A stretch of 64,000 nt of DNA, taken from NCBI RefSeq assembly GCF_052857255.1, contig NC_135497.1, positions 111,116,880 through 111,180,879 on the forward strand. Direction: 5' to 3'. The position numbers and the translations under genes are program-made. Under the pieces are notes generated by a model that ran no database searches, was not told where the DNA came from, and saw nothing but the letters and a program-made list of their open reading frames with translations. Below, piece after piece: positions 22,449 to 37,323 of this stretch. Origin of the DNA: Amblyomma americanum (lineage: Eukaryota; Arthropoda; Arachnida; Ixodida; Ixodidae). Positions within the stretch are counted from its first letter, which is position 1, and every line of letters starts with the position of its first letter.

Positions 22449-23099
22449 CCAGGTTCGAGCCAAACGGCCAGAAAAAAAAATGCACCGTTCGAAAAGGACG
22501 ACATGAATTGCCAACTAAGTAAATTTTAAAGAGAAGGTGTCGTAGTCGTAAAGCGAATCACATTGTGTGTAATAAAAAAATCAGCTGCGCTTCAACTACT
22601 GCTGAATCTAGTTAGATGGCGAAAGCTGCAGTGTATCCGGTAAGTATACGCGGCTTGGCCTCTAACGATTAGTGCGTTCCGCACATTGGATAGGCAACGC
22701 GCCTACCCTGGCATGTGGCGGTTAAATTAATGGTTGATCTCGAGAGGTTGGTCACCTAATGAACATTGCGGCTTTGTGGCTTAGCCCGGCTATGCCAGCA
22801 TATGTGTAGCAAAAGGTAAGGCATAGCATGGTTAGCCTTGGTTAATCTTGATTGCAAGTCCAGGTTAGTCCGGTTGTCTAGCTATGTTGTTGTCGCATTA
22901 AAGACGACACGACTGTGGTTACGGCACACGCGAGCTCTCCTTTTAAATCCCCCGACATTTTATCACGCATGCGACGGAGCTGGCGAAGCGAGCGGAGGCG
23001 AGCGCAACGACGAAGAACGCGGTGTGACGTCATACCAAGCGGCGGCGAGCCGCGTGGTGTGACGTCATGCCAGATTGCGCGGCTAACGCGCACAGCAGT

Positions 23100-23482
23100 G
23101 TAACCGTCTCACATATCTCTGTGGACAACCGAATCGCGCTGTAAAGGAAGGGATAAACGAGGGCGGGAACGAAGAAAGAGAAAACTGAAAAGTTCGCTCG
23201 GCTACTGATCCGGAGCTCCCGGGTTCGAACCCGACCGCGGCGGCAGCGTTTTCATGGAGGCAAAACGCCAAGGCGCCCGTTTGCTGTGCGATGTCAATTA
23301 CGTTAAAGATCGCCAGGTGGCCGAAATTATTCTGGAGCCCTCCTCTGTCTTCCTTTCTTCTTTCACTCCCTCCTTTATCCCTTCCATTACGGTTCGATTC
23401 AGGTGTCCAACGATTTACGAGGCAGACACTGCGCCATTTCCTTTCCCCAAAAAAACAATTATCACTATTATTGTTATTATTA
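23100..23482. mobile_element. Fused inverted SINEs (A2)
   Basis: It has the same GGCTA junction (23200-23204) and degenerate tail as 11874-12256, so the deletion happened once, before A1 and A2 separated. Confidence 0.75.
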
Positions 23483-25337
23483 AAGTTGCATTTTGAGGAA
23501 AGGCGCGGCGCTGCGCAGCGGCGGAACACCTGTGACCAGGTGCTACTAGTGGCGCATGCGCGTTTGTAACTAGGGAGCGAGAGAGAGAAATGCGCCGTGC
23601 GTCGTCACAGCTCCTCGCGCATGCGCAGCACGGCCCTCCGGGAATCACGCGAAACTGCTCAACCTGCGGCCAGTAAAGTTCTAAAAACAAAACTGCTTTG
23701 CCTTCCTATGGTTTCGTTCCCCGCTTTCGCCCAGTCGTTGCCGGTCTCGGTGCTGCGCTGTCCGTCTCGCTTCTCGTGCCTCCCGCTTCATTAGCCGTTG
23801 CCGGATGGGGACACGATGGTGCACGGTCACGTGACTACCTCTTGCGCACTCCGTGCGTCAGGCCTCTTGGTGCGCTCATGCTCAGCAAAAGGGGGTGGGG
23901 GTGACGTTTCCAACAACGGGCCTCCAAACACCTCCCAGGAATTGGTCAAGTGCATCCTGATTCGTTTACTGCAACCTCAAGGCTACAAACGCCACGGACT
24001 GCCAAGATGTCCTGGTGCATAGGGCCAGGTTTGCAAACTTGTCAGCGGGTTATGCAGGGACAGTGGTAGAGAGAAGGCAGCTGGGTTGATGGGCTTCTTG
24101 ACAGCACAAACACAGGGAGAAAGGCGGGGCCGATCCTGAGAGTGCTTAGCCAAGGTAAGGTGGCTAGAGTGGGGAGGTGTGAAAAGCGGCCGATGAAGCA
24201 TGGCCCCCAGCGCGCCGATGCCGTGTGGCGGCGCTGAGGGCAGAGGCGCGGCGCAGCCGAAATGAGCGCATCGCGTAGGCTAAATTTTTACCCCTGATAC
24301 GAGGATGAGCCCGTTTGGCTCATCGCGCGATTTCTGCGAGTGTCAAAGAATGAATCTTTACCATAAAATGTTTCGTCAACTCGCATCCTTATTCCCGTGA
24401 AATGTGCTGCTTCACAAGCCCAGTTTGCAATGCATAGCTGGACTGAAGCGCGTTTTGTGCGTGCACATTTCGACACACTGCCCAGGATGTGAGGGATGCC
24501 GCAGTGGAAGGTTTCGGAATAATTTCAACCCCCTGGGTTTCTTAAACGTGCACTGCCTCTTTTCATTGCGCCGCCATCGAAACGTAGCCACTACGGCGAG
24601 AAGAGCAGGTTGTAATGCGTGCCACAGGACCTCATAACTGCAGTCGTGTTGGCTGAAGGCGCCCCAACTCACAAAGTAGTTTTTGTCACCGCCTGCGAAC
24701 CTGTAGCATGTATGCAATTTTGATGCTCATGTAAGGAGGGACCCCAGAACAAGGGGGGGGGGGGGGGTGCAGCAATTATCCAGAGGGGGCAGCGCCTCCG
24801 TTTCCGTTACTGGCACATGGATCAGATTGCTGGCAATTGAAACACTTCAGTTCTAGGATTCTTTATACAAAGCACATTGGGGCTCACCTACTTGGCTTCG
24901 TATACCCAGTTGTAATTAAAGCATTTCGTATATGAGTAACGTGAACCAGTCATGTCCCAACAGCAGTCGACTGTCCGAGCCATGTACATGATCATGATTA
25001 GTAGAATTTAAACAAACTGTGCACAAACGTTTTTATTGAAATAGATCACTCCTCGTGCGTAAAGCTTCGCATTTCAATTCGTTTTATATTGCCGTGAATC
25101 TTGCACGGTTTGTTCGTTCGAACTCAAAATCGCTGGCAAGCGGCTTTATCATTATGTTTTGTAATGCGAGATGCGACCAGACGTATCTCCATTCATCGTG
25201 GCCACGAGCAAATGCTTCCACATTTTTGCGGATTGTTGTAGTTGCTTTTGGTTCCTTATCTCGATCGAAGGTTCCTTGCCAGCTTTAAACTTAACGCGGC
25301 CATGTACTGCAGGCATTCAGTCCGATGACCGCCGAGC
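23483..25337. repeat. C segment copy 2
   Basis: This is the homologue of C1. It differs by small indels, for example a run of about 16 G near 24757-24772 where C1 has a mixed G-rich stretch. Confidence 0.8.
24498..24596 (-). mobile_element. SINE core remnant in C2
   Basis: This is the homologue of 13272-13369. Confidence 0.5.
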
Positions 25338-25686
25338 GCGCTGGTGGCTATCGCCGCCGCCGACTCATTCAGTTTAATTAGTGAGCGCGAGTCAGCCCCT
25401 TATAAACAGTTCGATTTGGAAGTTTTTTCGTTGTCGTCCTGACTGGTGGAGCGTCGTCACCACAACGTGACAGTTTGCATCACCCTTTGAACTTTGAAAA
25501 ATATATAATAATAAAAGTATTAAATTTATTGCGTATATTAGCAATAAATAAATAACAAAATAAGCTCGAAGTCTTGCCCCCTGCATGTAAGCAATCTCCG
25601 ACGATTCTAGACAATGAATTAAGCAACACATCTGGCAATGAAATCGTTTATTTACAAGTGAGGGGGAAACCTTTGCAGAATTTGAC

Positions 25687-26199
25687 CTACAACACACAAG
25701 GTTTCAGTGTTTGGCTTTTCTTCTCACTATCCTCCTGATTCGCACCCTTGAGCAAAAAGCGAATCTTTGTGAGACGGTAAAGACGTGCAACTGATGCTGT
25801 CAGCGCAACAGAATGCTCAGAAGAACCAAATTTTGGCACTTCACCAATTGACTGTAGGATCTCTGCCGCAGCGTCGGCATGCAAGCGCGTTCAGCTGAAC
25901 GCATGTGTAAGTTTGTTTTCAAGGACGTTGTCGAGATCGTAAAATGATACTGACGGATATAAAAGGCCCCCAAGGTCCCGCTCCATAGTTGTCTCAGCTG
26001 GAAGTTCTTTGGGATTGTTGCCTTTATCGCAGAGACGTGCTCCTCTGCAAGCATCACAATGGGTTGCTAAAAAACGCTTCCTGGCCACATAGCCTACAAT
26101 GTAATAAATCAACCGCGCATCGCTGTGTCGCACAGCATAGCTGCGATGGTCTACAGCCACTTCAACTTTTTCCACAGCCACTTTTGCTGTTGAAGGCAT
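25687..26199 (-). pseudogene. P/THAP9-type transposase C-terminal fragment (A3)
   Basis: This is the best-preserved of the four copies. It is a single frame from the ATG at 26199 to the TAG at 25687, broken only by the shared TGA at 25891-25893. Substitutions such as HRSYAV for HHSYTV set it and A4 apart from A1 and A2 in the N-terminal half. Confidence 0.6.
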
Positions 26200-26564
26200 A
26201 TCGCCCTCGCATGAGAAAACGCTGCAGACACCCCAATACAGGCGACGAAACGAACTGAACTGACTAACTGCTACGGCGTGTGCAAGGCCGACGCGGCTGA
26301 ACGGCCGAGCTTACCGCGCCGCTATTAGCAGCGCCACATTTCTCCTAGCGGCATCCGTGCGCAGAGGGGTCACGCGCGGCCGAGAGGAAGCGCTGCGGTC
26401 TTCACCCCTTCGCATTCTAGCCACCCTAGCCAAGGTTTCGGCAAGAGGGCTTGTCTTCGTCTGACAACTGTGCTCGTCGAAACCTTGGCTTAGAGCCCTG
26501 AGGCTCCCCCTTCCTTGTTCAGTTTGTATTATGAGGGACAGGTACATTTAATACGGTATACAGT

Positions 26565-29500
26565 AGGGCCCATCGTTATCTGTTAAAACCCGATTTTAAC
26601 CGATTCTTTCACCCCGAGCACATTTCTTAAATATCTGGTTCAACCCTGTTTCTACCCGAAAATAAGCCTTCTAGGGGACTTAGTTTCCCTATGGACAAAC
26701 CTGAATTAAGGAGATAGAGAGGATCAGCCGGCGCAGTCAGCGAATGCCGACATCTTCTTGGTCCGCGTCCCTAGTCCGGGATGCCGCAAGATGGCGCCGC
26801 CTCACGAGCTCGGCGTGCGAGGGCAGCTTGTGGCGTCGCACTCGAGCACTCGAGCTTTGAATACACCGCAGAGGAACTTCATGGACACCTTGTTCGGATA
26901 TCCAGACGAATGTTTTCAGTACTCTGATCATTTTGAAACTTTTTTAACGCTTTTTATTCATGACGTTGCTTATCTGAGGCCAAGTCCGAACAGTGTGCGC
27001 GTTTCAGAAGCGAGAAGCAAAAGCACGGGGACCGACTGACCAGACATCTACTCAGCATCACCGTACAGAGGTGGGCAACCACATGAGATTTCAACCTCAT
27101 GAGGTCGACCTCAACCTCAAAATGACTTCGGCCTCACGTCGTGAGGTGAGGTTGAGGTGAGGTCGGCGACGGCTCGATATTTTGTGATTGAGGTCAGCAA
27201 ATCAAACCTCAACCTCACGCGTGAGTTTGAGGTTGAGTGAGGTCGTCATTCAGTGAGGTCGAAATTTTGAGGTCCAGACTATTTGCAATTGCCGCGTCTT
27301 ACTTCGACGAGTGCCGCTTCCGAAGCGGAGTAGGAGCGCACCACCGCAGTGTTCAAGCAGTGACGCTGAGCGTTCGGTTTCCTCTGTTTAGACAACCGGA
27401 TGGCACAGTCCGCTCTTAGCTTTTGGTGCTGCGCCGTAGTGTCTGTTCAGCCCGAGCCTAGAGGAAGACGCACCCCTCTGGTCTTCCTGGAAGGAGTGCT
27501 GATGTCACAGCACGCCGCTTACCCTTCCCCTTCCTCTGCTGGCGTAGCACCCGTAGCTGCCTGCCGGTCGGCTCGAACTCCCGGGAGCGCGCAAAGCACA
27601 TAACTCACGTTGACCCGCGGTAGCTTTGTCTGATGCCGCAAACAAATAAGTTCAGTCCAACAAGCACGCTATGAATTCGTCGCAGTGCGGATGGCCCAAC
27701 GCAAGCTTACTTCGTGTACTTCAAGACTACCGGCGCTGTCGTCACGGCTCTTGCCCTGCAGTCGAGTAAAGGGATCCTGCGGTACATTACGCGGTGACCT
27801 AACAGAAACTGGAGCAGCCGGCACAGGAGAGAGAATGTGATTCAGGTAGTTCCTAGCAAGGACGCATGCTGATTCGATGAAAAGAGAACAAACCAGAAAA
27901 ACCTGTGTAACACCGTCGAAGCTTTTGGTCGGTGTCTTCCCCTTTCGAATCTCGCCCTACTTCTGCATCTATTCCCGTTACGTAATGCAAGCAGATGCAA
28001 ATATAATTTCATTTTTATATCCTTCCAGACAACCTCTCTTTGATCTCCAGTTCCTTGTTGCTTCTCGGAAATTCTTGTAATATGCCGAAATACCGCAGCA
28101 CGGGGCGAACGTACCAGGCTACCAGCATATAGCGATGTAATAATGGTAAAATATGCAAAACTGTATTGAACGTATGGTGATGTGGTAGCTGATTCCTTTT
28201 AGTTTTTTAATGAAGATGTGTGAATAGAACTGATTACGTGCTGGCGCTGTGCTACCGAGTCGATGTTTCAAACCTTCTAATGTGACGTTTAATGGGGCAC
28301 ACTGTTGTGAACTTCTGTTTTAGTGTGCGATTTTTGTTTGTAAGTTTGTAATCATACTCTTTGTTTTTTCTCATATGGGATCAGTTAAGTTTGCGGCCCG
28401 CCTTTCAGACGACCAGGTACTGCTCACACTGTTACCTTTCATTTAACTATTTTACAGAGACCCATCGTTCACCCTAAACGGCTTCGCAGAATGGTCGCGC
28501 GGAGCTCGCGAGTAAAAAACTTCGAGGATGCGGGCATTTAATTGATTAGTTCAGTTTTGAAGGAAAACAAGTGGCTGACTCCAGCAAGCTTCTCTTAGAC
28601 TGGTTGAAGAAATGGTACCAAGGATTCTGGTCAGGCGTACAGTATTTAGGCATTCTTTTTGTCCCGCGTTTGGGGCGGGGGGGGGGGGGGGGGGGTAGGG
28701 GAAGGGGGGCGGGAGATTTAGCTGCGACGAAATTTGAGTGGAGTGCCTTGGTGATCTTGGCAGAGAGAGCGATTCACGCGCCCCACTCTAGGCCAGTTGT
28801 TTTGGCTCGTGTGATTTCAATAGTCGGCACAGTATTCGAAGACGTAATTTAGCCCATTCCGGCAAAGTGCCGCGGGATCACCGAAACATCGGAGAAATCC
28901 CAGGATTTTCAAACCATTACCATGCCACCTGGAGGGAAGTGGCGTAAAGGGCGGAGGGTCTTGACCTCCCATGATCGTCAACATCATTATCATTAATTGT
29001 TACCTGCAATTATTTTTCTTGCAGGTAATGTACTATATTTAATCAATATTCTGGAAAGTTTTCATTTCATAGCGATATATCGACTTCCCCGAGCTCATAA
29101 AGATACACTAATCGGTATCATCATCGCCGAGGGTCCACGGCATGTGTCGTTGCATGATCACTGCAGTATGTCACAAATGAGAACTGGCGTGTTTACCTGC
29201 TGGACAATCCGGATGTCATTAATGTGGACCGAGCTGTGGGCACTCTGTAATGCGTCTTGCGCGCATGTGTAGTAACGTGGAATCAATATGTACCTTGAAA
29301 TGGGGGTTGATGGGGACCTGGTATGACGTCACATTACATCTTCGTCACGTGATTAGGTTTGACGTCACATTACCTCACTGTCCCGTGACTTGATATTATG
29401 TACCACTCTTATGATGTTATAAATAATACTAATTACTCTTAGCATTACCTAATTACATTTATAAGCATTGGTTAGGCATGTTGATCAATATATGTTAATT

Positions 29501-31061
29501 AGCAATAATGCATTACGTGACGTGACCATATTCGTCACGTGACTCGTCGCCTCATGGCGTCACAAGGTGCAGTTTCTTGCAGGCACTATTTTGCGGATAT
29601 GACCTTGAAACTGAGCCATCTAATGCTTTCGAATTAAAAAAAGAAGCCGCTCGCTTCTACACAGACATAAATACAACGCTCCCCTGTTGGTGTACTGCAG
29701 TCGCAGCTTGTTTTCGGAGGCAGCATACAGAGGACTGAAATGAGCGTTTGCTGGGTGGCAAAATTTTCATCTACGCTGAGTGCTCTCGCTATGCCAGATA
29801 GAGCTAAAAAAATCGAAATATACTGATATGCGTCTGCGTAGCCGTCACAGTGGAAAACACATCGGCGACCAGTTTTTGTTTATACGCAATTCTCATGTCT
29901 AGTATCGTGAATACCCCCTCCCCCTCCCGCCCCCCTAATTTCTGGTAGATGGTGTGAAACGTCTGTGTTTGTCAACTGCCGGTTCGTGCGTTAATGAGCG
30001 AGAGGCTTCCATTACGAACAAGTATACGCGAAGCAGTTGCCGAATATTGGCACTGATAAGCTTACAATTAGGGAACCAAACTTCATGAAAAAAGTACCCT
30101 CCGACGTATTGGTGGTAACCGCGTAAGGGACACCCCTGTCCGCAGGCCCTATACTCTCCGAGGGTTCATCCCAGATTATAAGCTTCTCTTATTGCTTGCA
30201 CATCAACAGTGTCTGTACGCACCTTATTAAATAATTAGAGACCGCTTAGTGCCGCTATTGTAATAACTAGTAATCACAATTGTACCATTTTCATTTTCGG
30301 TTTCCTGTCTCACAGGATTCTCAGAATTGTTTTGAACTGAAAAACTTCTTAATTTTTTTTTTTGCTTTTTCTGAGGTCGACCAGCCGACCTCAACCTCAA
30401 AATTTGAGGATTGAGGTTCAGGTGAGGTTGAGTGAGGTCGCCAGTGGCCGCAGGAAAAGTGAGGTGAGGGTGTCTCAGGAGGCCTCAACCTCAACTGATG
30501 AGGTCGAGGTTGAGTGAGGTCAGCAAATTTTTTTCGAGGTTGAAGTGAGGTCGTGATTTTTGAGATGAAATGCCCACCTCTGTCACCGTATCGTGCGCTG
30601 CCCACGCTAACGGCAGCCTGTTGCATGGATTTTCTGCGTTTAAAGTGATCGCATTTACGTGGAATATATGTTGTCGCAGTTAACAAACAATGGCAGGTCG
30701 GTGTTTCACGGTCTCAGAAGTGCCGTGTTAGAGTTGATAACGTATGAGGCGAAATATTTAAAACGAAGGAGAGAAAAAAAGAAATACCTTATATAAGAAG
30801 AGGTTGCAGTGCAAACCGCCATTACTTTATTTTTTCTGCAAAACAATATACTAAAAAATTGGATATTTTATGTCCCGCAAAAAACGAGCGCTTAAAGCAA
30901 ATTTTTTCCAGCCTAAACGTATTACACGATAAAACCCGGACAGCGGAATCTTTTGCTTAAAAGTCCTATTTGTTCCCGAATTGTAGCTCCCAATGTAGCG
31001 CCCGATTTTTACCCCCCCCCCCTTAATTCTGCAGAAATAAAGCCCGAAAACGAATGGCCCT
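26565..31061. mobile_element. Outer AGGGCC-ended element, split by a hAT (A3)
   Basis: Here the left end reads AGGGCCCATCGTT without the 4-bp insert seen in A1 and A2, so it pairs better with the right end AACGAATGGCCCT. The right flank begins with G, which would extend the end to CAGGGCC, a hAT-like start. No flanking direct repeat is visible. Confidence 0.42.
27066..30582. mobile_element. hAT-type non-autonomous element (A3, perfect TSD)
   Basis: This is the cleanest copy. The ends CAGAGGTGGGCA and TGCCCACCTCTG are perfect 12-bp inverted repeats, and TCACCGTA is present unchanged on both sides (27058-27065 and 30583-30590). Its right subterminal array is longer than in A1 and A2, with an extra GAGGATTGAGGTTCAGGTGA segment shared with A4. 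Confidence 0.85.
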
Positions 31062-31455
31062 GGACGCAACACACACTACAAAGCGTTTCCTTTCTGTTCC
31101 TGTTCATTCCGATCTTAATTCTTTGAATGATATAAGACGGCAAATGTGCACCATATATATGGTTCAGACATACACACCTACCAGACCGAAAATAAAGCGG
31201 AAATAACGGTCAGTAGCGGGAGCAGTTAGGGTATGGGAGAAAAATAAGAACATGAAAACAACGAATCCCTCTTTTGCACATCCCAGAAAAAGAAAAACAC
31301 TCAGAGTATATGTGTCATACTCAGAGGGAACGCGCACTCCGAGGCCGCCGAATCGGAGGCAAAGGGGCATGCGCAGTTCCCGTGCATATGACTGGTGCCG
31401 CCCATTGTTGCCGGCTCTCGGAGGCGGTGCAGCGCGAAGCACGGCGGCCACGCTT

Positions 31456-31777
31456 AATAATAATAATAATAATAATTGGTTTTTGTGGAAAGGAAATGGC
31501 GCAGTATCTGTCTCATATATCGTTGGACACCTGAACCGCGCCGTAAGGTAAGGGATAAAGGAGGGAGTGAAAGAAAGGAAGAATAGGTGCCGTAGTGGAG
31601 GGCTCCGGAATAATTTCGACCACCTGGGGATCTTGAACTTGCACTGACATCGCACAGCACACGGGCGCCTTAGCGTTTTTCCTCCATAAAAACGCAGCCG
31701 CCGCGATAGGGTTCGAACCCGGGAACTCCGCATCAGTAGCCTAGCGCCCTAACCACTGAGCCACCGCGGCGGGTCAA
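31456..31777 (-). mobile_element. Ruka-like SINE, left flank deleted (A3)
   Basis: The head with A and B boxes and the right-hand 15-bp flank (from 31778) are kept. The left flank is gone: ACGCTT joins directly to an (AAT)n tail longer than in A1 and A2. About 150 bp including the left target-site copy was lost, or the SINE was replaced by a related copy. Confidence 0.78.
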
Positions 31778-31958
31778 ATGATGAAGAAACTTCGATTTTT
31801 TCTCCCGCGCATCACGTTTTTTTTTTCTAGCGGTCCATCCAATACAGGAGCACTGCATACGTTTAAAAACGGGAAGCTTTGGACGGCGCCGAATAAGCGC
31901 CTGCGCAGAAAATTGTACGAAGTAGGTGTACAAAAAATTATTTTTGGACGATATACAG

Positions 31959-32220
31959 GATCCGGAGTTCCCGGGTACGAACCAGACCGCGGCGGCTACA
32001 TTTTTATGTTGGAAAAACGGTAAGGCGCCCGTGTGCTGTGCGATGTCAGTGCACGTTCAAGATCCGCAGGTGGTCGAAATTATTCCAGAGCCCTCCACTA
32101 CGGCACCTCTCTTCCTTTCTCCTTTCACTCCCTACTTTATCCCTTCCGTTACGACGTGGTTCAGGTGTTGTCCGCCGATATATGAGACAGATACTGCGCC
32201 ATTTCCTTTCCCCGAAAACC
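31959..32220 (+). mobile_element. 5'-truncated Ruka-like SINE (A3, first)
   Basis: It has the same GATCCGGAG start as the other plus copies, but the B box is damaged (GGGTACGAACCAG), as in the A4 copy at 50608. Confidence 0.8.
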
Positions 32221-32736
<516 letters not shown>

Positions 32737-33335
32737 GCAGGACGCTTCTAGTCAAATAAGAATACGAACAGTACATGCAGCACAGCATGCACGTGCGGTC
32801 GTAGAAAGTGCATTCTTAAACTTGAACGCCCAGCTCGGGCACGCTGTGGCTTGAATTTCACGGCAAAACAAGTATCCGCATATAAACGGCACGTACTGCG
32901 GTATCATTTCCCGCAACTCCTCCTCTCTGCGGTAACGTCACCACAGCGATCGATGCGTTTCCCGGTGTCGAAGAAAAAGACAAAAAGGCGAAGTGTGCGT
33001 AATTTGCTTAGCTTTGAAAGGTAGCCTATTGCGGTATTTAATGAGCAACTATTGTTAGACACCATCGCAGTGAACCTTCGTTCAAAACTGCAGTGAACAA
33101 AATTACGGCGGCGGAAGGCGACGACGTGCAAAGGCAGTGCACGAGCAGGGAGAAGAAGAAGAGAAAAGAACGCTCTTGCAGATGGCGGGGGCAGATTCGG
33201 TCAGCGTGCTTGGTCCGAGCCTTGGTGTCACATCTCCGTTGCCCAAAATGCTACTCCGACCCCAGATTCCAGATGCGGACGGCCACGCGGACGCTCGAGG
33301 AAGAGACGCCTTCCGCTTGACCCGCAACTCCGCCG

Positions 33336-33620
33336 TCACCACCGCCACCAGAAGCGACGCAGTCCTTCGCCAGCCGCAGCGGGTGAGCACTGCTTCTCCA
33401 GCGTCGCGGCGCCACATCCAAAACACCGATGCTTCCTCGCGCCTTCACCCCCGCCTCCTTTTTCGCGGTGGTGGCGTGGAAGCGAAATTTTGGCGTAGTC
33501 CGGGAGTTGCTTCGACGGCTGCACCTGGCTCAACTGCTCGGTCGTCCAGGACACCAAGGTGCGGCAGACGTCGAAGTCATCCTTCTTCGGGGACGACGGA
33601 AGACGTTTGCGGGCAGGCAT
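33336..33620 (-). CDS. Conserved open frame of unknown function (B4)
   Basis: This is the B4 copy of the 7694-7978 frame, 94 codons, with RTLVSWTTEQ and LPDYAKISLPR variants; the Tyr is shared with B5 and B6. Confidence 0.25.
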   Translation of the reverse strand: MPARKRLPSSPKKDDFDVCRTLVSWTTEQLSQVQPSKQLPDYAKISLPRHHREKGGGGEGARKHRCFGCGAATLEKQCSPAAAGEGLRRFWWRW

Positions 33621-33872
33621 GGGCGTACCTGTACGGCTGAGGACCGCAGCATCGCCCGCGGACTTGGGGTGGAGTCTCGGCCGTCGCTCGCGTCATTCGA
33701 GACGGTTGTATTAAGCAGGAAAGAGAAACTGCATGGAGCTCAAAGAAAAAGAAAATGCGCAGTAATAAATTCGTTATTCGATAAATAATTGTGTAGCAAA
33801 TGTCTCACTTTTGTCAGCCGCGCCTTGACTGAAGTCTCGATAAAAGAGGGGTGGAAAGCAGTGAGAGAAAAT

Positions 33873-34060
33873 GGCGCCGTAGTTAAGGGCATCGGATTAA
33901 TTTAACCACCTGGGGTTCTTCATAACAAGCACCGATATCGCTTAGCACACGGGCGGATTTTTGTATTTCGCCTCCGTCGAGTTGTGGCTGCCGCTGTCGG
34001 GGGTTTGATACCGCGTCGTGTACAGCTGCTCAGTGGCCGAATCGGCAGCCACCCCACCAG
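33873..34060 (-). mobile_element. Old diverged SINE remnant inside B4
   Basis: This is the homologue of 8231-8410. Confidence 0.6.
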
Positions 34061-34708
34061 GTTCGAGCCAAACGGCCAGAAAAAAAAAATGCACCGTTCG
34101 AAAACGACGACATGAATTGCCATCTAAGTAAATTATAAAGAGAAGGTGTAGTAGTCGTAAAGCGAATAACATTGTCTGTAATAAAAAAAATCAGCTGCGG
34201 TTCAACTACTGCTGAATCTAGGTAGAGAGCGAAAGCTGCAATGTATCCGGTAAGTATACGCGGCTTGGCCTCTAAAGTTGAGTGCGTTCCGCACACTGGA
34301 TAGGCAACGCGCCTACCCTGGCAGGTGGCGGTTAAATTAATGGTTGATCTCGAGAGGTTGGTCACCTAATGAACATTGCGGCTTAGTGGCTTAGCCCGGC
34401 CATGCCACCATATGTGTAGCAAAAGGTAAGTTATAGCATGGTTAGCCTTGGTTAATCCTGATTGCAAGTCCCGGTTAGTCTGGTTGTCTAGCTATGTTGT
34501 TGTCGAATTAAAGACGACACGACTGTGGTTACGGCGCACGCGAGGTCTCCTTTTTAATCCTCCGACATTTTATCACGCATGCGACGGAGCTGGCGAAGCG
34601 AGCGGAGGCGAGCGCAACGACGAAGAACGCGGTGTGACGTCATACCAAGCGGCGGCGAGCCGCGCGGCGTGACATCATGCCAGATTACGCGGCGAGCGCG
34701 CACAGCAG

Positions 34709-34977
34709 TGTAACCGTCTCACATATCTCTGTGGACACCCGAATCGCGCTGTAAAGGAAGGAATAAAGGAGGGTGGGAACGAAGAAAGAGAAAACTGAAA
34801 AGTTCGCTCGGCTAAGGAAGAAAGAGGTGCCGTAGTGGAGGGCTCCGGAATAATTTCGACCAGCTGGGGATCTTTAACGTGCACTGACATCGCACAGCAC
34901 ACGCCACAATAGGGTTCGAACCCGGGAACTCCGGATCAGTAGCCTAACGCTCTAACCACTGAGCCACCGCGGCGGCT
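34709..34977 (-). mobile_element. Ruka-like SINE with internal deletion (A3, second block)
   Basis: A and B boxes are present, but about 45 bp of the body between CACACG and ATAGGGTTCG is missing. The tail side is the older SINE 3' end, as in 9058-9369. Confidence 0.75.
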
Positions 34978-35160
34978 CTAATGAAGAAACTTCGATTTCT
35001 TCCCGCGCATCACGTTTATTTTTTTTTTCTAGCGGTCCATACAATACAGGAGCACTGCCTACGTTTAAAAACGGGAAGCTTTGGACGGCGCCGAATAAGC
35101 GCCTGCCCAGAAAATTGTACGAAGTAGGTGTACAAAAAATTATTTTGGGACGATATACAG

Positions 35161-35432
35161 GATCCGGATCCGAGTTCCCGGTTTCGGACCCGACCGCGGC
35201 GGCTGCGTTTTTATGGAGGAAAAACGCTAAGGCGCCCGTGTGCTGTGCGATGTCAGTGCACGTTAAAGATCCCCAGGTGGTCGAAATTATTCCAGAGCCC
35301 TCTACTACGGCACCTCTCTTCCTTTCTTCTTTCACTCCCTCCTTTATCCCTTCCCTTACAACGCGGTTCAGGTGTCCGCCGATATATGAGACAGATACTG
35401 CGCCATTTCCTTTTTTTTCTTTCCCCCAAAAC
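35161..35432 (+). mobile_element. 5'-truncated Ruka-like SINE (A3, second)
   Basis: It starts with a tandemly doubled GATCCG, and its B box is altered (GGTTTCGGACCC). A T-rich insertion (TTTTTTTTCTTTCC) lies near the 3' end. Confidence 0.8.
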
Positions 35433-36842
<1,410 letters not shown>

Positions 36843-37009
36843 GCAGGACGCTTCTAGTCAAATAAGAATACGAACACTACATGCAGCACAGGATGCACGT
36901 GCGGTCGTAGAAAGTGCATTCTTAAACTTGGCCGCCCAGCTCGGGCACGCTGTGGCTTGAATTTCACGGCAAAACAAGAATCCGCATATAAAGGGCACGT
37001 ACTGCGGTA

Positions 37010-37323
37010 TCATTTCCCGCAACTTCTAATGCGAATTTCAACGACAGCTTCGGCTGCACGCGCTGCTGAATGTTCGCGAGTCCGCATTTTTGTCACGATC
37101 TCGGTGGCGCGTACATTTCTATCTGGCATCTGTGGGATGCTTTTGCGCCGCGCGTTTGTTGCCAGCGTTCTGTGCGCAGCTCGCATGTAACGCACTTACA
37201 GCGTTTGCGGGCCTCCGGCTGATGTTCAGCGTCCCGTGCACGACGCTCTCTCGCGGTTGCATCCATGGTCGCCCAGCGCTGACATTCGCCCTCTCTTCTT
37301 TCCGGCCATGACTGCATGAAGCG
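37010..37323 (-). pseudogene. Gene fragment with a possible splice donor (B5 long form)
   Basis: On the minus strand a frame with ATG at 37321-37323 begins MQSWPERREGECQRW and continues ATARERRARDAEHQPEARKR. It is followed at once by GTAAGT, a perfect splice-donor sequence. Past that point the other frame reads TREHSAARAAEAVVEIR. The Arg/Glu/Ala-rich units recall uncharacterised arthropod proteins with repeated charged blocks, but I cannot name the family. It is probably an exon fragment. Confidence 0.3.

Larger units (their letters stand above)
21133..23099. repeat. B module copy 3
   Basis: This is the only B module of A2. It is very close to B2 over its full length, including the twin TGACGTCA sites near 23026-23071. 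Confidence 0.85.
14105..25337. repeat. Tandem macro-unit copy A2 (shortest form)
   Basis: This 11.2 kb copy follows A1 without a break and has the same order of parts, with only one B module (21133-23099). It carries no LINE, so it is the best guide to the basic unit. Compared with A1 it lacks about 65 bp in the hAT element near 17531, just after the G tract. Confidence 0.9.
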
